Shown here: one piece after another, positions 15,307 through 26,800 of the stretch
Numbering within the stretch: the first letter of the stretch is position 1
How the letters are laid out: every line of letters starts with the position of its first letter
Source: Verrucomicrobia bacterium UBA3841
GTDB taxonomy: Bacteria > Verrucomicrobiota > Kiritimatiellia > RFP12 > UBA1067
DNA: 49,550 nucleotides
NCBI GenBank assembly: GCA_002392765.1
Contig: DGHT01000010.1
Coordinates: forward strand, 1,915-51,464
Direction of reading: 5' to 3'
Program-made: the position numbers and the translations under genes
The notes under the pieces: generated by a model
The model's input: the letters and a program-made list of their open reading frames with translations, nothing else
Told to the model about the DNA's origin: nothing
Database searches by the model: none

Positions 15307-17166
15307 ATGAAAAAACTATTGTTTACAGCAATTTCAGCGCTATCGATATGCGCTTTGGCGGATAATGCCGATAGCAGATTCGTGTCCGGTACGACATTCA
15401 CCGGGAAAACCAGCGGCACTGCGTTCGCCATAGGTGAAGACGATGGGACTCCGGCCTATGACGCAGATCAGGACACCCAGTGGTGGGCTACGTCGGGGGC
15501 TACGTCGGGTGATGTCGAAGGTGTCTACACCAATGCTGGAGACCTTGCGACTTATCCTTTAGCCAGCAATCGTCCGACCCAGTGGGCAGGCGAGAATGAG
15601 GCAATTGCTCTCCAGATAACGGATGCCTCCGTTCCCCTGTACCGCAACATCAAGGATACGAAGGGCGATGTGGTCGATTTTAAAGATCCGACTGCGGAGC
15701 CGTATTGGTGGGATTTGACGTCCGATGGCGCGATAACATTCGATTCGCTCGTTCTTTTCACCGCCGCCGACGGAGCGCCGTCGCTGGACGCTGAAGACAA
15801 GCTAGTCGTCTGGCTCCTGGGAGAGGAAGAAGGGGACAATCCTCAGACAAACCTGATGATTACGGCGGGATACCATCTTACTGGTGATACGATGGTTTCT
15901 ACAAACTATGTGGTTAATAACGTCAATGTCATGCCAGGCGAGTGGAATCGCCTTACAATCGCGGTGGATACTGTAACCCCAGGAGAGAATCCAACGGCAC
16001 AATTCACAGTTTACGTGAATGGGACAAAGGTAGTGGCAAAAACAGAGGATGAAAGCGCGGAAACTTATGATTCCTTCTATAGCAGGGTTCAACCTACGGA
16101 AACAGAAGCTACTCGCCTTGCCGGTGTCGGCTTCAAGGGAACAGGCGCGGTCGATGATTTGACCTTTACGACCGTCAATCCGTTTGTTGCTCCTGAACAG
16201 AAGTATTTCTCGGCTGGAGAGAAGGAGTATTTGACATTTGCCGAAGCGGTAGCGGATAACGCCACGGAGATTACACTACTTCAGAACTATGATGCATCGC
16301 AAGAAGAAGACGGATATGTCGCTCTAAATAGCGGTACGGTTACACTGACCATAGGAACTTACAATATAAACAATACGGGAGATAGCAGCGCGATTGATGT
16401 CGAGGGTGGTGCACTTACCGTGCTTGGAACCGGTATAATCAGCGGAGGTACGGATGCATCTGCGGTTTATGTTGGTGCGGACGGTACAGTCGTATTCGGT
16501 ACGTCGGCTGGCGGTGTTCCTGCTATAAATGGTTCTATATATGTGGAAGAAGGCGCAACGGTCAAGTATTTGGGCACACCGACGTCGATTGCTCTTGAAG
16601 GCGATGGAAGCCCCGCATGGTCTAAAGAACCAGACGAAGACGGGTACTACACGATTGTGTTCGGCGGCGGCGGAGAAACGCCGACGGTCACGCCTGGCGG
16701 ATCGGCTGTGGTGGATTCTGCGGAAGCAGCGGCGGCTGTGACGATTTCTGCGCCGACAGATCTTACAGGAAAGGCTCTTGAGACGTATCAGGGCTACTTT
16801 ACGAAGAACGTGTCTGGTCCTGATGGTGGAAAGTACACTGTCACCGCCGTGTTGAACAGCGATGGTACGAATGCGCTGGAGACGGCGACGGCAAGTGCGA
16901 CGACAGGTACGGTGTTCAATGCGGTCTCTACATTGCTCACGGGTAGCGATCTCTCTAAGAGCGAGACTGTCAGCGGCCTTGAGCCCGGCTTCTACTACTC
17001 GATCGATTCGGGTTCGGCATTGGGAACTTTGACGCACCCGGCGGGTCAGCTTTGCTCGGGAAGCGGTTCTGTCACGCTGACGGTGAAGAAGTTTGAAGGC
17101 AGCGGCTTCTACAAGGTGATTGCCTCGCCGACGCAGATTGAGTCGACGGAGCCTACGGAGCCGTAA
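15307..17166 (+). CDS. Secreted LamG-like / beta-solenoid surface protein
   Basis: 619 aa from ATG 15307, with GAGGAGG six bases upstream; an in-frame TTG at 15271 lies in the promoter and is rejected. The signal peptide is MKKLLFTAISALSICALA. Residues about 40-300 look like a concanavalin/LamG-type jelly roll (GEWNRLTIAVDTV, FTVYVNGTKV, VGFKGTGAVDDLTF). Residues about 310-440 resemble a repetitive beta-solenoid (EYLTFAEAVADNATEITLLQNYD). A glycine/threonine linker precedes a C-terminal domain ending GSGFYKVIAS, similar in style to the end of the 4129-aa protein (GFFKVTVTK). Probably extracytoplasmic; carbohydrate or matrix binding is an inference. It has its own promoter and terminator and is bracketed by repeat copies in opposite orientation. 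Confidence 0.85.
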   Translation: MKKLLFTAISALSICALADNADSRFVSGTTFTGKTSGTAFAIGEDDGTPAYDADQDTQWWATSGATSGDVEGVYTNAGDLATYPLASNRPTQWAGENEAIALQITDASVPLYRNIKDTKGDVVDFKDPTAEPYWWDLTSDGAITFDSLVLFTAADGAPSLDAEDKLVVWLLGEEEGDNPQTNLMITAGYHLTGDTMVSTNYVVNNVNVMPGEWNRLTIAVDTVTPGENPTAQFTVYVNGTKVVAKTEDESAETYDSFYSRVQPTETEATRLAGVGFKGTGAVDDLTFTTVNPFVAPEQKYFSAGEKEYLTFAEAVADNATEITLLQNYDASQEEDGYVALNSGTVTLTIGTYNINNTGDSSAIDVEGGALTVLGTGIISGGTDASAVYVGADGTVVFGTSAGGVPAINGSIYVEEGATVKYLGTPTSIALEGDGSPAWSKEPDEDGYYTIVFGGGGETPTVTPGGSAVVDSAEAAAAVTISAPTDLTGKALETYQGYFTKNVSGPDGGKYTVTAVLNSDGTNALETATASATTGTVFNAVSTLLTGSDLSKSETVSGLEPGFYYSIDSGSALGTLTHPAGQLCSGSGSVTLTVKKFEGSGFYKVIASPTQIESTEPTEP

Positions 17167-17190
17167 CCTTCAAAAAAGAAGGATAAGGAA

Positions 17191-17220
17191 AATAAAGGCG
17201 CGGGCAACCGCGCCTTTATT
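17191..17220 (+). terminator. Rho-independent terminator
   Basis: A perfect 13-bp stem (AATAAAGGCGCGG pairing with 17208-17220) with a GCAA tetraloop begins 24 bases after the stop codon at 17166 and ends in CTTTATTGTTG. The A-rich 5' side and T-rich 3' side could work in both directions. Confidence 0.85.
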
Positions 17221-17250
17221 GTTGGCAAGGGGAGTGGGGGTGCTTGACGG

Positions 17251-17680
17251 GGGCAATCAAGGAGATGCATATCCCCCGGTCGAAGACCGTCCGCGAAGCG
17301 GATGCCCTAGCAGGGGTGCATCTTGCCGCGTTAATATGGCGGGGGTAAGACGGAGCGTGGGCAATCAGGGAGATGCGGCATCTTGCCGCGTCAATATGGC
17401 GGGGGAAGACGGAGCGTAGGCAATCAAGGAGATGCATATCCCCCGGTCGAAGACCGTCCGCGAAGCGGATGCCCTAGCAGGGGTGCATCTTGCCGCGTCA
17501 ATATGTAGGGGGGAAGACGGAGCAAGATGCTCCATCTCCTTGAGGGACGGCAGCGGACGGAGCGTAGGCAATCAAGGAGATGCATATCCCCCGGTCGAAG
17601 ACCGTCCGCGAAGCGGATGCCCTAGCAGGGGTGCATCTTGCCGCGTCAATATGGAGGGGGCGGACGGAGCAAGATGCTCC
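17251..17680. repeat. Mosaic hairpin repeat region 3, tandem long and short units
   Basis: The 648-base gap 17167-17814 holds three long units (17251-17346, 17419-17513, 17567-17660) and one short unit (17359-17406), all on the plus strand. Two inverted GGAGC-AAGAT-GCTCC hairpins lie at 17519-17533 and 17666-17680. The short unit goes straight from AAT-CAGGGAGAT through GCGGC-ATCTT-GCCGC to GTCAATATGG. The long unit has about 45 extra bases containing CGGTC-GAA-GACCG (17277-17289) and TCCGC-GAA-GCGGA (17290-17302) before the same ATCTTGCCGCGTC end. No gene is supported here. Confidence 0.88.
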
Positions 17681-17718
17681 ATCTCCTTGGGCGGCACCCT
17701 GCCAGATGAAAATATTTG

Positions 17719-17748
17719 TTGATATTCAATACTGTTTTGTAGTAAAAT
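17719..17748 (+). promoter_or_regulatory. Promoter for the 3435-aa secreted protein
   Basis: TTGATA (17719-17724) and TAAAAT (17743-17748) are separated by 18 bases, immediately after the repeat region. The predicted leader is about 60 bases and ends with AAAGGAG at 17803-17809. Confidence 0.6.
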
Positions 17749-17814
17749 ATACGAGGTGCATTGTCGCAATGTGATAATGCACTCTGTAATTATGCACTGA
17801 AAAAAGGAGTTGGA

Positions 17815-20800
17815 TTGAAGCATATTGCTAGAGCAAAAGGGCTTTTCAAGCCTTTAATCGCCGTTGCGACGGCGATTGTCTGCCATTATGCATCTTTCGG
17901 CGCGGGGACTTTCATCGAGCCTTCAAAAGTATCCGGCATGGGCGGCGCGAAGGGCGGCGACCTCATGCGCCTTATCGACAACAACGACGGCACGTTTGAT
18001 ATCGTACATATTTTCACAAACACCGTAACATCGACATTTTCCGTTCCGGCGGACAACAACATCGTGTCAGGCTCCATGCGCGCACTTGTCGTCGCCGGCG
18101 GCGGCGCGGGTTCGGGCAACTGCGGAGGCGGCGGTGGTGCGGGCGGTCTCATCTTCACCAATTTCGAGGCGGTTGTCGCTGGCGATTATCAAATTATGGT
18201 CGGTGCGGGCGGTAAAAAGTCGGCTGGCAATGCTCTTGGTGGGAAAGGTTCGGATACGACCTTTACTTATGCGGGTAAAATCTACACGGCTCTGGGTGGC
18301 GGTAACGGCGGTAGATATGGCTCGACGGCGGGCGCGGCCGGCGGTTCGGGCGGCGGGGCTTGCGGTGGCGGCTCGGTAGGTGCGGGCAATCAGCCAACGT
18401 CGGCTTCGGGCGGTTTTGGCCATGCAGGAGGCAAAGGTGCCGGTAGCAATCGAGGCGGCGGTGGCGGCGGTGCCAATGGCCCCGGCTTGGCTGCTACCGG
18501 CAACGATGGCGGCAAGGGTGGCCCGGGGCTTGAATATGACATCTCCGGCGAGTCTGTCGTCTATGCCGCTGGTGGTGGCGGTGCGGGCATTAGCGGCGGC
18601 GCGGCTGGTGCTGCGGGCGGTTCGACGGCAGGTGCCGGTACACCAGGCGCGCTCAATCTTACGGGCGGATCTGCCGATCCGGGCTCCGGGTCTGGCGGCG
18701 GTGGTGCCGCTGGCGGCGGCGGGACCTCTTACGGCGGTGCGGGCGGCAGCGGGACAGTCATCATCCGCTACACCGTAGGCAAGGCTATGGCGGACGGTTC
18801 GACCGTTTACGAGATCAAGGACGACGGACAGTTCACCCTTCCGAAAGCGGCGCTCGTGCGAATCCTCGCAGTCGGCGGCGGCGGCGCGGGCGGCAGCGGA
18901 ACTGTTGGACAGAATGGCGCGGGTAACGGTGGCGGCGGCGCGGGTCGTCTTATCGACGGGACTAACATTCTTTTTGCTGCGACGTACGACATTGATGTCG
19001 GCGCTGGCGGAACGAATGCGGTAAACACAACCGCGTCCACTTCAGGCGGCGACGGCAAGCCGACATCCATTTCCACTAACGGCGTAAATGTCATTTACAT
19101 GCCCGGCGGCGGCGGCGGCGGTGTAAGCGGAGCGACAGCAGGACGCGCCGGTGGTTCGAGCGGCGGTGCTTCCAAGGGTGGAACATCGGCAAATCCAGTC
19201 TCTACATACGGCGGCCTAGGCAACATTGGCGGCACATCGTCGGTCAACAGAACAGGCGGCGGCGGCGGCGGCGCGGGAGGACAAGGCGGCAATGCGTCAA
19301 GCACGTCTGTCGCAGGCGATGGCGGCAAGGGTTATGAATCGAATATCACCGGCGAGCCAGTTTTTTACGCGGCAGGCGGCGGCGGCGGTGCGCGTACAGG
19401 CACTGGCGGCGCGGGCGGCAGCGGAATCGGCGGTACGGGCGGTGGCGCAGGCGCAGGTTCGGAAGGCAAGATCGGTACCGGTTCCGGCGGCGGCGGCGGC
19501 GGCAACGGAAACGCGGCAGGCCCTGGCGGTAGCGGTATAGTCGTAATCCGGGTCATCAGGTACATGCCGGTCAAGCCGGAAGACAATCAGGCATTCGAGT
19601 ACGATGGCGATTACCATACGATTGCTTTCGACGACGAGGCGGTTGCCGTTTCCGGCGTTGTTTCTACGAATGCAGTGGGTACGTACACGACGACTTTCAC
19701 GCTCAAAGAGGTAAACGGCGTCAAGTACGTATGGAGCGACGGAACAACCGCCGCGATAACACGAACCTGGAAGATCACGCCGCCCGCGCTCGTCATCGAT
19801 TCGTTCTCGCTCGAAGGCTGGCAGGTCGGAGAGGCGCCGAACAAGCCTGTGATAGACTCTACGCCGAGGGTAGGCGACAGCGAAGTCGTGTTCTACTATT
19901 CGACTTCCGCCGAAGGCCCCTGGACAGACACGACTGTTCCGGACGCGGCGGGAACGTACTACGTGAAAGCGGTCATAGAGAGCGAAAACTTCACGCACGA
20001 CCATGCAAACGACCCTGTGGCGCAATTCTCGCTTTGGGAATGGGATGGAGAAAAATACCCGTCGTATCTCGGCTACCATGCGGATATCTACGCGCCGGTT
20101 TTTGAAGGCGAGGCCGTCGAGAAATTCGCGATGCTTGTCAGGATTTCGACCTCCAGTCCGAAGGATTTCTATAAACAGGCGAGAGCGGACGGCAGCGACG
20201 TGCGATTCACGGACGCGGACGGCAATCTTCTGCCTTTCGAAGTCGATACATACAATCCGCAAGGCGATTCGTTCTACTGGGTAAAAGTCCCTTCATACGC
20301 ATCCGGCGCTTATGCATGCACCATAAACTGGGGCGACACAGGCGAAGAAATCGAAGGCGAGACGAATTACCGTTTCCGCGAAGTTTGGGACGGATATGTC
20401 GGCGTATGGCACATGAATGACGCCGCCGATTCGTCTGCGAACGACATGAAATCGGCGTTAGGCTCGAGCGCCCGGACGACAAACGGGTATTTCGGTTCTG
20501 GCATCGGGGCGTCCGCGTCAGGGTCTCCATATATTTCCGCCGAAGCTGCCGAAGCGATGAAAAACCTGACCAACGGGAATTTCACCGCGTCTTTCTGGAT
20601 GAAGTTCGACGACAGCGCGGCTATCGGCGCGCCGTTCCTTTTCGGAAGACGGAGAAACGCGTCGGCCAACGGCGGCTGGGCGGCGCAGGTGTGGAGCCAG
20701 AATTTTGCAACCTCGCTAAGCATCGGCGTCTACAGCGGGGTAGCCGGTGACGGAAAGTTCTCGACAAGAACCGTAGACGGCTTCGAGAAGAACGTCTGGT

Positions 20801-23800
20801 ACAGGATGGATTTTGTCCTGGGCAGCGAATACACGCTTTACGTGAACGGCGTAAACAAAGCCTCGTTCGCTCCGGGAGACATAGCGAATCCGCTCGATGA
20901 AGCGACGAAATTCTATATCGGCGGTTTGGATACGGGCAACACGCTCAAAGGGGCGATGGACGAATTCCGCATCAGACCCGGCGGTGTAGACACGTCTTCA
21001 TCGCAGTTCAAGGCGGAGCAGGCGCAACTGACGCAGGAGGAGACGGACTTCGGCGTGATTGTCCTGACGCCGGATGTAACGCTCAAGAACCGCTGGGTCG
21101 TTCTGCCCTCCGTATCGCCCGACACATGGCCTGCGGGAACGACGGGCGACGTCGATCCGGGACTTGCTTCGCACGGAACTGTCGAATGGGTTTTCTCCAA
21201 TCCTGCTACTTCCGAAGTGCTGACGAACGCCATTCCGTCGGAGGCGGGAGACTGGCGGCTCGATTTCTTCGTAAAGCCGGGCGCGAGCGGTACGCGTTCA
21301 TGGGAAGGACTTGAATACCAGTGCGGCGGTGTTTCGATTTTCGAAGAGTTCCCGTACAGCAACCTCGGCGGAACGGCAGGCAGTTCTACGCTGTCCGGCC
21401 GCGTCCTTCTTGCGAACGACGATTCGAACGAAGCCTGTCCGGTCGAAGGGCAGGCGTACTGGCTTGCGGCCGGTAGCGGAACTACGTACTGGGTTCATCG
21501 GAATGAAGTGGAGAAAGGCAATTTCAGCCACATGACCGAGGCGACAGTACACGATCTCTATTCCACTACCGGAAACGATGAGCTGTGCGGATCGACTGCG
21601 ATATGGCATATTGACAATGCGCGTATCGGCAATGTCTACCCTAGCGACGCATCCAAATACGCAGACTATCCAGATCGTGTCTACATGCCTGTTTCTTCGT
21701 CGGCCGGGCCGTTCACGTCGCCGACGGCTGCGCCTGGACTTGCGGAGACAGCGCATATCGTGTTGAGAAACGTGGAAAACGCCGCCGTTTATTCGCCTTG
21801 CTACACGAACGGAATCGGAACGATTTATTTCGATGCCGCCAACGCCGGAACGAGCGCAACGGGCGAGGGATACGGAATATGCGTCGAGTTCGCGACAGTT
21901 GCGACGAACGGCATGGATTCCGCCGGCAATCCTTTCGAGACGGCACCGGCGACGGACGAATTCGTCCATCAAATCGTACCGGCGTACGATGAGGAAACGC
22001 AGGACGATGAAGGCGTAGACATCATAGTCCACCACGATGCGGAAACAAACCTTTTCGCTTACGCGAAGTGGGAGGCCGTAGATGTGATACCGCTCAAGCG
22101 CGACGATACGGAATCTTTCGTCCGTCTCGACGTCACAAACCTCGTGCAACTCGCGATATCGACAGGCGGAAGCCAAAACAATTTCTACCGCATCATAGTC
22201 CCCGACATCAATTACCGCGGCCCCATCCGTTTCAGGATTAGAAGAACCGAAGTCAATCAGAACTACGCTACGAATCCTGACGGTGCGGCGTTCATCCTTA
22301 TTGACAACGTGATAGTTTCCTATCCGCCGATGAAGACGGATCTCGGTCCTCTCGGCAAGTTCGATCCGTCGCTTGGCGGCGATGTGGCTCTCGGCTGGGA
22401 AAATGCGTTCACGACGCCGTTCCCGTCGATAACCGACGACGCAATCTACGCGCGCGCCACGACTAACGTATTCGCCAACCCCGGAAATCCGGCGGCCGAT
22501 CCGTCGAAATTCGTCGTTTCTGCGAAGGCGCACTACAGGTGGCGCTATCTCGAGCAGCAGTTCGAGCCGGAAAGCGGCTGGCTGTCGGTGCGCATCCCGC
22601 CCGCAGCGGACTACGCGGCGGAGGATCCTCTCCAGCTCACCGCCGGTGAAATCGGAGATGTGGAATTCTGGTACGAGTCCGTACAGAACGCGCCGTACTA
22701 CAGGTACGTCGACTACACAGGACGCAATCTCGGCGTCGACGGCTATTCCGAGGAGATACGCGCCGTGACGAACGCATACTGGAACGCGCAGGGCGGAGTC
22801 GTCGGAAAACTCGAGACCGGCGGAACGAACTGGTTCGTGCGTTTGAGGCAGGGGGCGAGCCCCTACGAGAGCGTCAACCTGCTCTACAAGACGATCGACG
22901 TCGACGGAACGGAGAGCGCGGAGGCGAAAACAGTGGAGATGCGCCTTTGCGGAGACAACATCTGGCGCGGATACCTGAAGACGATCGCCGACGGCGACGA
23001 CGACGTCCCCGACATTGCGATGTTCAAGTACAGGTTCGAGGCTCTGAACCGCCAGACGGAGGGATCGGTGGAGTTCGAGGAGAACACGGCATATTTCAAG
23101 CCGAGGGAAAGCTCGTCCAAACTGCCCGTCACAGGCTATGTCGACGAGCAGGCCGACGGCGAAGGCTGGGAAACGGTGCCGTGCGATTTCGCGACGGGCT
23201 ACTTCCTCTTCCAGCTCGACACCGATACGCTTTCGCTCTCGATCGTCCATTCGGACTTCCAGAATTTCAACGCCTGGAACGACGCGAAGGGGACGGTGTT
23301 CGTCGGCACTTCGACCTCCGACGATTCGAAATCCGGCACGTCTTCGAGATCGCGCGCAATGTACGAAGACTTCTCCGCGTGGGGGGACATGTCGAAAACG
23401 AACGTCCTCTGGCAGGAGAATTTCATCAACAACAGCACGACCCAGTATGCGGGATGGGAAGACTACAAGACGTTCAGCGGACTTACGACCGAGAACGGAT
23501 GGACTGCAGGCCAGGGCCAGTGGGTGAACCAGTACTACCGCGACACGCAGCTCGTCGGCGGACTCGTCCAGCGTTCGTTCAAGATGGAGGGCGAGGGGCG
23601 CGGATATCTCCAGTTCGTCGACGCGGCGACGGTACCGCGCGGACTCGACACGGTAAGCTTCACCGCCCGCATCGGACAGTCGGTCAGGGAGACCGACATA
23701 AGCTACTACGACGCCGACGTCAAATCGTCGATGTCCAACTACGTATTCTTCGCGCGCGGCGCCTTCGACCTGAAGAAAAACAAGGATTTCAGCGGAAACG

Positions 23801-26800
23801 CGAGCCTCTCGCTCATCGCGAACTACAGGCCGCGCGTAGGCTTCTACGAATTCCGCTTCGAGCAGGAGATCGCCGCGCTCAACAGCGCCAAGACCGCAGT
23901 AACCGGGATAAACGCCAAAGGCCAGTACTTGAAGCTTTTCAGGTGGAAATACAACAGCAAAGGAAAACTGGTCGCGACTCAATTGACGGGCAAGAGTCCG
24001 TCGAAACTCCAGAACCCAGTCAACATGCCTGAGGCTAGCGGGCTCGGCGGAAACTACCTTCCGATGTTCATTTCCGTCTCCAACGAAACGAGCGGCGCCG
24101 TCATGATAATGGCCGGCATCAGGCGCGACGGGCGCGACGGGGGGCGCGACGGGATTTCGGCGACCGCCGGGCAGTCTGACCAGTCTAACAAGAGCTACGC
24201 TATGCTCGTCTACAGGGACAATTCGGAAGACAAGCTCACGTGCGGCACGTACGGGCTTCTCTCGGCCAACTGCCCGGGCGTCTTCGACCAGCCGTATTTC
24301 TACGACAAGCCTGCCGTTGCGACCGTAGGCTCGCCTTTCCCCGGCTACAACTACCTGGATTGGTATTCGACCTGCACGATGACTTTCGCCGGCACGGCGA
24401 CATCCTGCCACGCCGCGATATCGGGCGGCAACTGGAGCATCATGCCGGGCCGCATGGAACCGTTCTACGTCAGCGGCACGCAGTGGGGAATCAGGGCCAG
24501 CACCCCCGAGGAGCCGCTTTTCGTCTATACCGCCCCTGCCGGAACGACGAAGTTCGGCGACGAGCCGATCGCGGTCACGAACGTCACGGGATTCGGCACG
24601 GCGGGGAAGGCCGGTTCGACGTACGTGTTCAATATCAGGTCGATCGACAACTGCTCCGTCAAGATTGCGGACGGCGCCGAGGTGGACGACGTCCACAACG
24701 ACATCGTGATCGACGATGTCGTGCTCACGCAATGGCGCGGCGGCGACTGGAACGACACGCTCAACCAGGCGGAGCTTTCGAAGATTGTCCCCAACTGGAG
24801 TTCCGACGACGGCGGTTCGGCGGGCCACACGAACTTCCTGTTCACGTCTGCGTGGGTCACGAACAACGCGGTGCTCCTCTCCGCGCGGCGCACGTACCCC
24901 GACAGGCCCAGTTCGATCAGGACGCCGCTCTTCGACGGCATGTACGGGCGCGGCATAGGCCTTGGCATGATTTCCTTCGAGTACGAAAACGCGCAGACGA
25001 ACGCGAACGTGCTCGTCCAGATTGCGACGAACGGCGTGACGTACGCGACCGTCAACGCGATAGACGATTTCGACAATCTCAAATGGACGACCGTGACGAA
25101 CTTCGATTTCGGCGCTTCCGGCATCACCGATTCCGACCGCAAGAGCGGATCGCGCAGCTGCTATCTGGGGCTTCACGGCGTCGCGGGCTTGATGCGTCTC
25201 GTGATCGACCCCAAGATCGCGCAGGCGGTCGCCGGTTCGCAGAATCCCTCCGCGTTCGGCGAGATCACGATCAAGAGCGTGTTCTGCCGCGACGAGCCGG
25301 AGCTTGACAAGTCCAGCTGGTGGGGGTGGAACCTGCGTACGCTCGGGCAGGACGAATCGGGTCTGGACAGCGAAAAGCGCATGTTCCTCTACGATCTTAC
25401 GAAGGACCCCTCGCGCATAGGTCTTTCGTTCGCGCTGAACAATTCGACAACGGACGGCATCGACCCGACGAAGAGCGAGGAATACAAGCAGCACGCGCCT
25501 TTCCTCCAGACGCCGACGTTTGCTACGAATCTCGTGGGAGAAGTGTCCTTCCGCGCGCGCAAGTACGATGCGTCCTCGCAACAGCCCGGACAGGTCACGC
25601 TTTTCGGCTCCGTGACAGGCAGCGTGGACGGACGCTGGACGAAGCTCAAGGTGTTCTCGATCACCAACACGACGTATGGAACGTATTCCTACAAGACCGA
25701 CCCGAACGATACGTATGCCGCGTTCCGCCTTGCGGTGACGGGCGTGAGCGGCATCGTGGACACGCAGATGTCCAACGAGTCGCCCGAAGGCTACGACGAT
25801 CCCGTCAGGGTGCTTCTCGACGAGGTAGCCGTATTCGAGGCGATCCGCGCGAAAATCGGATTCCTGAACGTCGGCACGATCAAGAACACCGACACGTACT
25901 CCGCGCTCGACACTGCGAAGGCCGTAGCCGGAGTGCCGGGCGAGGAGTGGCAGCCGCTCTGCAACGAAAGCTGGGGCGTCCAGTGCGAAATCTACCCGGC
26001 GCAGCTCGGCGACGAAATCGATTTCGACCGCGCCGGTGGCCCGACCGTCATCCTCCACTGGTTCAACGGCGACAGCCCGTGGGGTTACGACAACTGGAAG
26101 AACGCGGCGGGCGCGAAATCGGCGTTTCTCTCCAAGGCGACCGACTCGAACATGGTGTACAGGTCGAGCTATCTCTCGAGCCCCGACGCGGTGATTCCGC
26201 TCTCCACCGCGTCCGGACAGGTCGTCCAGTACATGCTCGAAGTAGTCTACTACACGAAGGAATCGTCGCAGCCGCTCACGAACCGCCTCTCGTCCGCCGA
26301 ATGGCAGAACCCGTCGTGGTACTTCCCGATCGACAAGAACGCCGGCGCGGACTCCTTCAGCGCGTACTCGATACTCGATACCGTGGCGCCGCACTGGGCG
26401 TGGATAAACGAAGTGAACATCTACGGCGAATACGACAGCAACTACGAAAACTCCGACAAGAATTTCCAGTACGTCGAAATCGCGGTTCCGCAGGAGGCCG
26501 ACATAACCGGCTGGAGCGTCGAGCTGCTCGATCCGTACGAGAACAACGGCTACGTCTACACGAACGTTCTGGGCAGGTTCGGCACCGGATTGCTGTCGGG
26601 CAAGAAGTCGATCGGCGCCGCGTCGAACATGACCTTCCGCGTCCTCGGCAACAAGGCGGCGTGGACGAGCGGCAACCTGAAATACTCCGACGGCACGCTT
26701 GACGGCGTCTGGGAAAACGACATCGTCCGGCAGCAGACGCAGGTGTTCACGTCGGCGGGGGAGATTTCGGCGATCGATCCCATCGGCCTCAGACTCGTCA

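Noticed and set aside
17251..17680. Possible CRISPR array because of regularly repeated units
   Set aside because: Units are about 95 bases, differ in form, occur in both orientations, have no unique spacers of constant length, and no cas gene is present.
14544..17823. Several 60-100-codon frames in the repeat regions (for example encoding GDAYPPVEDRPRSGC)
   Set aside because: They are translations of the hairpin repeats, recur with each copy and lack start signals; treated as repeats, not genes.
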